Shown one piece after another: positions 60,523 to 64,000 of a stretch of 64,000 bases of DNA (positions within the stretch are counted from its first letter, which is position 1; every line of letters starts with the position of its first letter). The position numbers were made by a program, and so were the translations under genes. The notes under the pieces are model-generated. The model had not been told where the DNA came from and did no database searches. It saw only the letters and a program-made list of their open reading frames with translations. This stretch comes from Vreelandella azerica (GTDB lineage Bacteria > Pseudomonadota > Gammaproteobacteria > Pseudomonadales > Halomonadaceae): assembly GCF_013112225.1 (NCBI RefSeq), contig NZ_JABFHI010000001.1, positions 620,001 to 684,000 on the forward strand. The letters run 5' to 3'.

Positions 60523-62058
60523 TTAACGTGACATGCACTCCCAGGTTTTCTCGGCAATACCAATGCCCGCGCCAGACTTGACCATGTACGTCTGATCCAC
60601 ACCTGCCTGCTTGAGAGGTTCCTCTTCATCGGTGAAATCGATACCGGCAATAATCTTGCCGGTAAAGCCTGCCTTACGTATCTGCGTGGCCGCCAACAGC
60701 CGACTTTCCATGTTGGGAGTGGTCAGTGCTATCGCCTTGAGATTGGCAATATTGAGTTTATGCCAGAAGCCGCTGTCTTCCACATCGGCATAGACCACGT
60801 AGCGCTGGCTATTGCCCATCTTGTTGGGGTCGGAATCAATCCCGATAATCGGTAGCTGGCGCTCGGCAAAGAAGTCATAGGCGGCACTGCCAGTGCGCCC
60901 CATGCCCAGCACCAGTACCTGGGCATTGCCGAGATCAATGGGTTGTTCGTCCGGGTGCTCGGTATCGATTTCAAAGCGGGTGAGCCAGTTTTCCCAGCGG
61001 TCAAACAGTGGGTGCGCTATTCGGTTCAGCGGTGCGGCGATCACAAATGAAAGCGCCACCGTAATCGCCAAAGGCACCAGCCATTCATTCAGTACAATAG
61101 CGGATACAATCAAGCCGAATTCGCTATAAGCCGTCAGGCTGAGGCCACCCAGAAAGGCATTGCGGGCGCGTACCCTGAAGGCAATCAGCAGGGCGAAGAA
61201 AAGTATCCCTTTCAAAGGCAGAATAAAGGCCATCACTACGGCGAAGATCAGCGCTTCGGCATTTGGCAGGCCCGACATGCCGATCTGTAGGAAGAAGCTG
61301 ATCAGCAGCATTTCCTTCAGCCCCCACAAGGCATTCGAAAGCTCCTGCGCCCGCGGATGTTTGGCGAGCATCAGTCCCATCACCAGAGCACCGACTTCAG
61401 AGCTTAAGCCGACGCTTTCAAAGCCCTTTCCGCCCACGGCGATGGCCAGTACCACGCCCATCAACACCAGTAGTTCGTCGTGTTGGGCAACGTCCATCAG
61501 CCAATAGAAAAGCGGCCTTAATAGAGGCAGGGCAAACACCCAGAGTGCCCAGATGGAAGGCGACTGACCGCTGGCGATGCTGAGGACTGCCAGGGCGACC
61601 AGGTCCTGAATAATCAGGATGCCAATCGCGATGCGGCCATGAAAGGCACGCAATTCCCGCTTGCTTTCCAATACCTTGGCCGCCAATACGGTGCTTGAAA
61701 AAGACAATGCAATGGCTAGCAGAAGGGCTTTTTCAAAGCTCAGTTCCAGAAAGAACAAAAAACCAGCGGTAAAAATCCCACTGGTAATCGCCAAATGTAT
61801 AAAAGCGCCACCCAGCACGGCGGGTTGAATCAGGCTTTTGATATTGAGTTTCAGGCCAATGGTAAACAGCAGCAGCAAGACCCCAAGGTGGGCTATATGC
61901 TCAAGAACCGGGCTTGCATCGCTGGGTAAGCCGATGCTTGGCCCTATGGCATTGAGTGCAAAGCCAGCCGCCAGAAAGCCAACCAGGGGTGGCAGGCTAA
62001 GCTGTCTGGCCAATATGCCAGCGACAAAGGCAATAGAAAGGGCAATAACTTCTAACAT
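60523..62058 (-). CDS. Kef/YbaL-type monovalent cation:proton antiporter with RCK/TrkA-N domain
   Basis: 511 residues. CPA2 membrane domain with about twelve segments (residues 1-355), including the SFSSTVLAAKVLE and GILIIQDLVALAVL motifs. A C-terminal TrkA-N nucleotide-binding domain starts at VLVLGMGRTGSAAYDFF. The protein lacks a TrkA-C domain. Likely K+/H+ or Na+/H+ exchange; the ion cannot be read from sequence. A K+ channel gene lies just upstream on the same strand. Confidence 0.88.
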   Translation of the reverse strand: MLEVIALSIAFVAGILARQLSLPPLVGFLAAGFALNAIGPSIGLPSDASPVLEHIAHLGVLLLLFTIGLKLNIKSLIQPAVLGGAFIHLAITSGIFTAGFLFFLELSFEKALLLAIALSFSSTVLAAKVLESKRELRAFHGRIAIGILIIQDLVALAVLSIASGQSPSIWALWVFALPLLRPLFYWLMDVAQHDELLVLMGVVLAIAVGGKGFESVGLSSEVGALVMGLMLAKHPRAQELSNALWGLKEMLLISFFLQIGMSGLPNAEALIFAVVMAFILPLKGILFFALLIAFRVRARNAFLGGLSLTAYSEFGLIVSAIVLNEWLVPLAITVALSFVIAAPLNRIAHPLFDRWENWLTRFEIDTEHPDEQPIDLGNAQVLVLGMGRTGSAAYDFFAERQLPIIGIDSDPNKMGNSQRYVVYADVEDSGFWHKLNIANLKAIALTTPNMESRLLAATQIRKAGFTGKIIAGIDFTDEEEPLKQAGVDQTYMVKSGAGIGIAEKTWECMSR

Positions 62059-62094
62059 GAGGCGTCCTTTATGTGATGTAAACGGTGGCCAGGT

Positions 62095-62553
62095 TTACTT
62101 GTCCTTCATCCAGTGCTTTTGCATTTCAAGAAACGTGAACGAGGCTGACCAGGTAATCAGCACAAAGCCGGTGAGTGACAGGGTGCCATATAAAAACCTC
62201 ACGGCACCGAGGGCGTAAATATCACCATACCCAACAGTGGTATAGGTAACCGCAGAAAAAAACACGTAATCAAGGAAGTTAAACGTGTCGTATCCCTCTA
62301 ATGATCCTATACCCGCGTATTCACTGAGTAGCCACCCTGTAGCTGCGAAGAGCCAGATTTCCAGTATATGAATAACCAAAACGCCAAAGGCCATGCCGAG
62401 GATTCTTTGACGGTGTGGGCGTACAGACCGGTCGATAAACCTTGAGATGATCATCAATGACTCATAGTGAATCAATACAGCGACGATGACCGCCAGCGTG
62501 GTCGCTAACACAACGGTAACGTGCTCAGAGTAGGGTATAGAAAGCGTCAACAT
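62095..62553 (-). CDS. Small potassium channel-like protein
   Basis: 152 residues with hydrophobic segments and a pore-loop selectivity filter TTVGYGDIYALG (about residue 110), typical of two-transmembrane K+ channels. No cytoplasmic RCK domain. Lies 36 bp from the antiporter on the same strand, so the two may act together in ion balance. Confidence 0.85.
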   Translation of the reverse strand: MLTLSIPYSEHVTVVLATTLAVIVAVLIHYESLMIISRFIDRSVRPHRQRILGMAFGVLVIHILEIWLFAATGWLLSEYAGIGSLEGYDTFNFLDYVFFSAVTYTTVGYGDIYALGAVRFLYGTLSLTGFVLITWSASFTFLEMQKHWMKDK

Positions 62554-62698
62554 TATTAATCGCTGTTCAGCAGGGCGTTATGCAAGCATGAAAAGTAAAA
62601 AACTGCTAACTTTGTTGCAGTGCAATATATTTTCTGGTTCTACTATTACAGTATTGATTTTTTCGTTGCCACTAATTCTTTTCTGCTAAGGAGTCCGC

Positions 62699-63475
62699 AT
62701 GTCTCATAACCCATTTTCATTGGCTGGCAAAGTTGGCATTGTAGCGGGTCTTGCCAATCATGACAGCATTGCCTTTGGTTGCGCCCAGGCGTTACATGAA
62801 GCCGGTGCTGAATGCCTGGTGACCTATGCCACTCCGAAAGCCGAGAAATTTGTCACACCCTTGTTAGAAGAAATGGGCAACCCTGAACTGAGGCTGTGCG
62901 ACGTGCAGCAAGATGACCAGCTCGATGCTCTGTTTGCCCGTGCCCATGAGCGCTGGGGTCGGGTCGACTTTGTGGTTCACTCGATTGCCTTCGCCCCGCT
63001 GGAAGACCTGCATGGGCGAGTGGTTGATTGCTCCCGTGATGGCTTTGCCCAAGCGATGGATATTTCCTGTCATTCCTTCATTCGTATGGCCAAACGTGCT
63101 GAACCCCTGATGCAAGAGGGCGGCACGCTATTCAACATGACCTATTACGGCGCAGAAAAGGTGGTTGATAACTACAACCTGATGGGGCCGGTCAAGGCCG
63201 CTTTGGAAGCCGCTACCGGTTATATCGCCACCGAGCTTGGCCCTCAAGGGATTCGCGTTCACGGCGTATCCCCCGGTGCCATTCGCACCCGTGCAGCATC
63301 GGGCCTTAAACATTTTGAGGAACTGGCCCACGACGGCGAAACACGTTCGCCGCTGCGTCGCCTGGCCACCGTGGAGGATGTTGGTCACGCCGTTGTCTAC
63401 CTGGCATCAGATGCAGGCGCCGCGCTGACCGGCTTGACCCACTATGTGGACGCTGGCCATCACCTGCGCTTCTAG
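62699..63475 (+). CDS. fabI: Enoyl-[acyl-carrier-protein] reductase FabI-type
   Basis: 258-residue short-chain dehydrogenase. N-terminus GKVGIVAGLANHDSIAFGCAQ matches the FabI NAD-binding loop. The catalytic set is Tyr149 (MTYYGAEK), Tyr159 and Lys166 (DNYNLMGPVKAALEA). The start is preceded by AAGGAGTCCGC. It is followed by a MaoC/Pta-type gene, so it may be a second, specialised FabI rather than the main one. Confidence 0.88.
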   Translation: MSHNPFSLAGKVGIVAGLANHDSIAFGCAQALHEAGAECLVTYATPKAEKFVTPLLEEMGNPELRLCDVQQDDQLDALFARAHERWGRVDFVVHSIAFAPLEDLHGRVVDCSRDGFAQAMDISCHSFIRMAKRAEPLMQEGGTLFNMTYYGAEKVVDNYNLMGPVKAALEAATGYIATELGPQGIRVHGVSPGAIRTRAASGLKHFEELAHDGETRSPLRRLATVEDVGHAVVYLASDAGAALTGLTHYVDAGHHLRF

Positions 63476-63533
63476 ATAACTGAGCAGCTCAGAGTCTGTT
63501 GGCTTACGCGCGACTATTTGAAGGAGGCACGGC

Positions 63534-64000
63534 ATGTCTGCATATGAGTTAACTGAAAATAATGTGATTGAAAACCGCACCTATGACGAGATTGAAGTGG
63601 GTGAGGAAGCTTTTCTCGAAAAGCGCCTGACCGTCGAGGACATCAAGCTGTTTGCGGTGATGTCAGGCGACGTTAACCCCGCTCACGTGGATGAAGATTT
63701 CGCCAAGAGCAGCCGCTTTCAGGAAGTGATTGCCCATGGCATGTGGGGCGGCGCGTTGATTTCAACTGTGCTGGGCACCCAACTGCCTGGGCCGGGAACG
63801 GTGTATCTCGGTCAGACGCTGCGCTTCAAGGCGCCGGTGCGTCTGGGTGACGTGCTCCGAGTATCGGTACGTGCCATGGAAAAAGACGACCAGCGCCACC
63901 AGATCACCTTTGCCTGCCGGTGTGAAAACCAGCGCGGCGATACAGTGATTGAAGGTGATGCCCGGGTGCTGGCGCCGACCAAGAAAATCAGCCGCCCGCG
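63534..64000 (+). CDS. MaoC-domain protein, probably bifunctional enoyl-CoA hydratase/phosphate acetyltransferase (5' part)
   Basis: First 155 codons, cut by the window end. ATG 63534 follows AAGGAGGCACGGC. A MaoC hot-dog domain: EDIKLFAVMSGDVNPAHVDEDFA carries the hydratase motif, then EVIAHGMWGGALISTVLG and GTVYLGQTLRFKAPVRLGD. The similar family commonly continues into a phosphate acetyl/butyryltransferase domain, expected beyond 64000. Co-transcription with fabI is likely (58-bp gap). Confidence 0.78.
   Translation, partial: MSAYELTENNVIENRTYDEIEVGEEAFLEKRLTVEDIKLFAVMSGDVNPAHVDEDFAKSSRFQEVIAHGMWGGALISTVLGTQLPGPGTVYLGQTLRFKAPVRLGDVLRVSVRAMEKDDQRHQITFACRCENQRGDTVIEGDARVLAPTKKISRP

Overview
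The window reads as a chromosomal segment from a gammaproteobacterium of the Oceanospirillales, most probably a Halomonas-like member of the Halomonadaceae. This is inferred from gene order (rpoE-rseA-mucD-lepA-lepB-rnc-era-recO-pdxJ-acpS, then gacS/barA-cysM-rlmD-relA-mazG-ppc), moderately high GC, and the liu/liv catabolic block. No rRNA, tRNA, CRISPR array, prophage or insertion sequence was recognised.

Layout. 1-2.8 kb: 3' part of dinG and a class I DAHP synthase. 3.3-13.1 kb: envelope stress sigma factor, its anti-sigma factor and a periplasmic protease, then lepA, lepB, rnc, era, recO, pdxJ and acpS. 13.1-25.2 kb: a GacS/BarA hybrid kinase (minus strand), then cysM, rlmD, relA, mazG, ppc and an RluF-type pseudouridine synthase. 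25.2-43.8 kb: a branched-chain amino acid block. It holds a minus-strand leucine operon (liuR-liuA-liuB-liuC-liuD-liuE, acyl-CoA ligase, methyltransferase), a divergent five-gene LivGF/SBP/HM-type ABC transporter, and a three-gene valine set (acyl-CoA dehydrogenase, 3-hydroxyisobutyryl-CoA hydrolase, mmsB). 43.9-56.3 kb: mixed accessory genes, including an Rpn-type nuclease broken by an amber codon, panE, tspO, a TPR-like/DUF1456 pair, an MgtC/DUF4010 membrane protein, an orphan prpD, a DEAD-box helicase, telA with an xpaC-like partner, a squalene/phytoene synthase and a fructosamine kinase family gene broken by an amber codon and a frameshift. 56.3-64 kb: a diguanylate cyclase, mntR with a divergent Mn/Fe ABC transporter, a Kef-type antiporter, a small K+ channel, fabI, and the start of a MaoC/phosphate-acetyltransferase-type gene.

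The strongest global signal is technical. About 18 otherwise well-conserved genes, several of them core (acpS, lepA, relA, cysM, pdxJ), are each broken by one or more small indels. Most are a single missing base in a G/C/A/T run. The protein continues perfectly in another frame after each one. I read these as sequencing or assembly errors. For such genes I give the full repaired extent and name the site of the break.

The most interesting biology I see is: (i) LiuR-like palindromes at the promoters of the leucine operon, the transporter and the valine genes, suggesting one regulon; (ii) a sigma-E locus with no rseB and unusually long, structured gaps; (iii) an Rpn nuclease whose amber codon falls on the catalytic E-x-Q motif; (iv) a four-copy 15-16 bp tandem repeat in front of an orphan prpD; (v) paired palindromes in front of the Mn transporter. 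I did not find a clearly novel multi-gene defence or mobile system.
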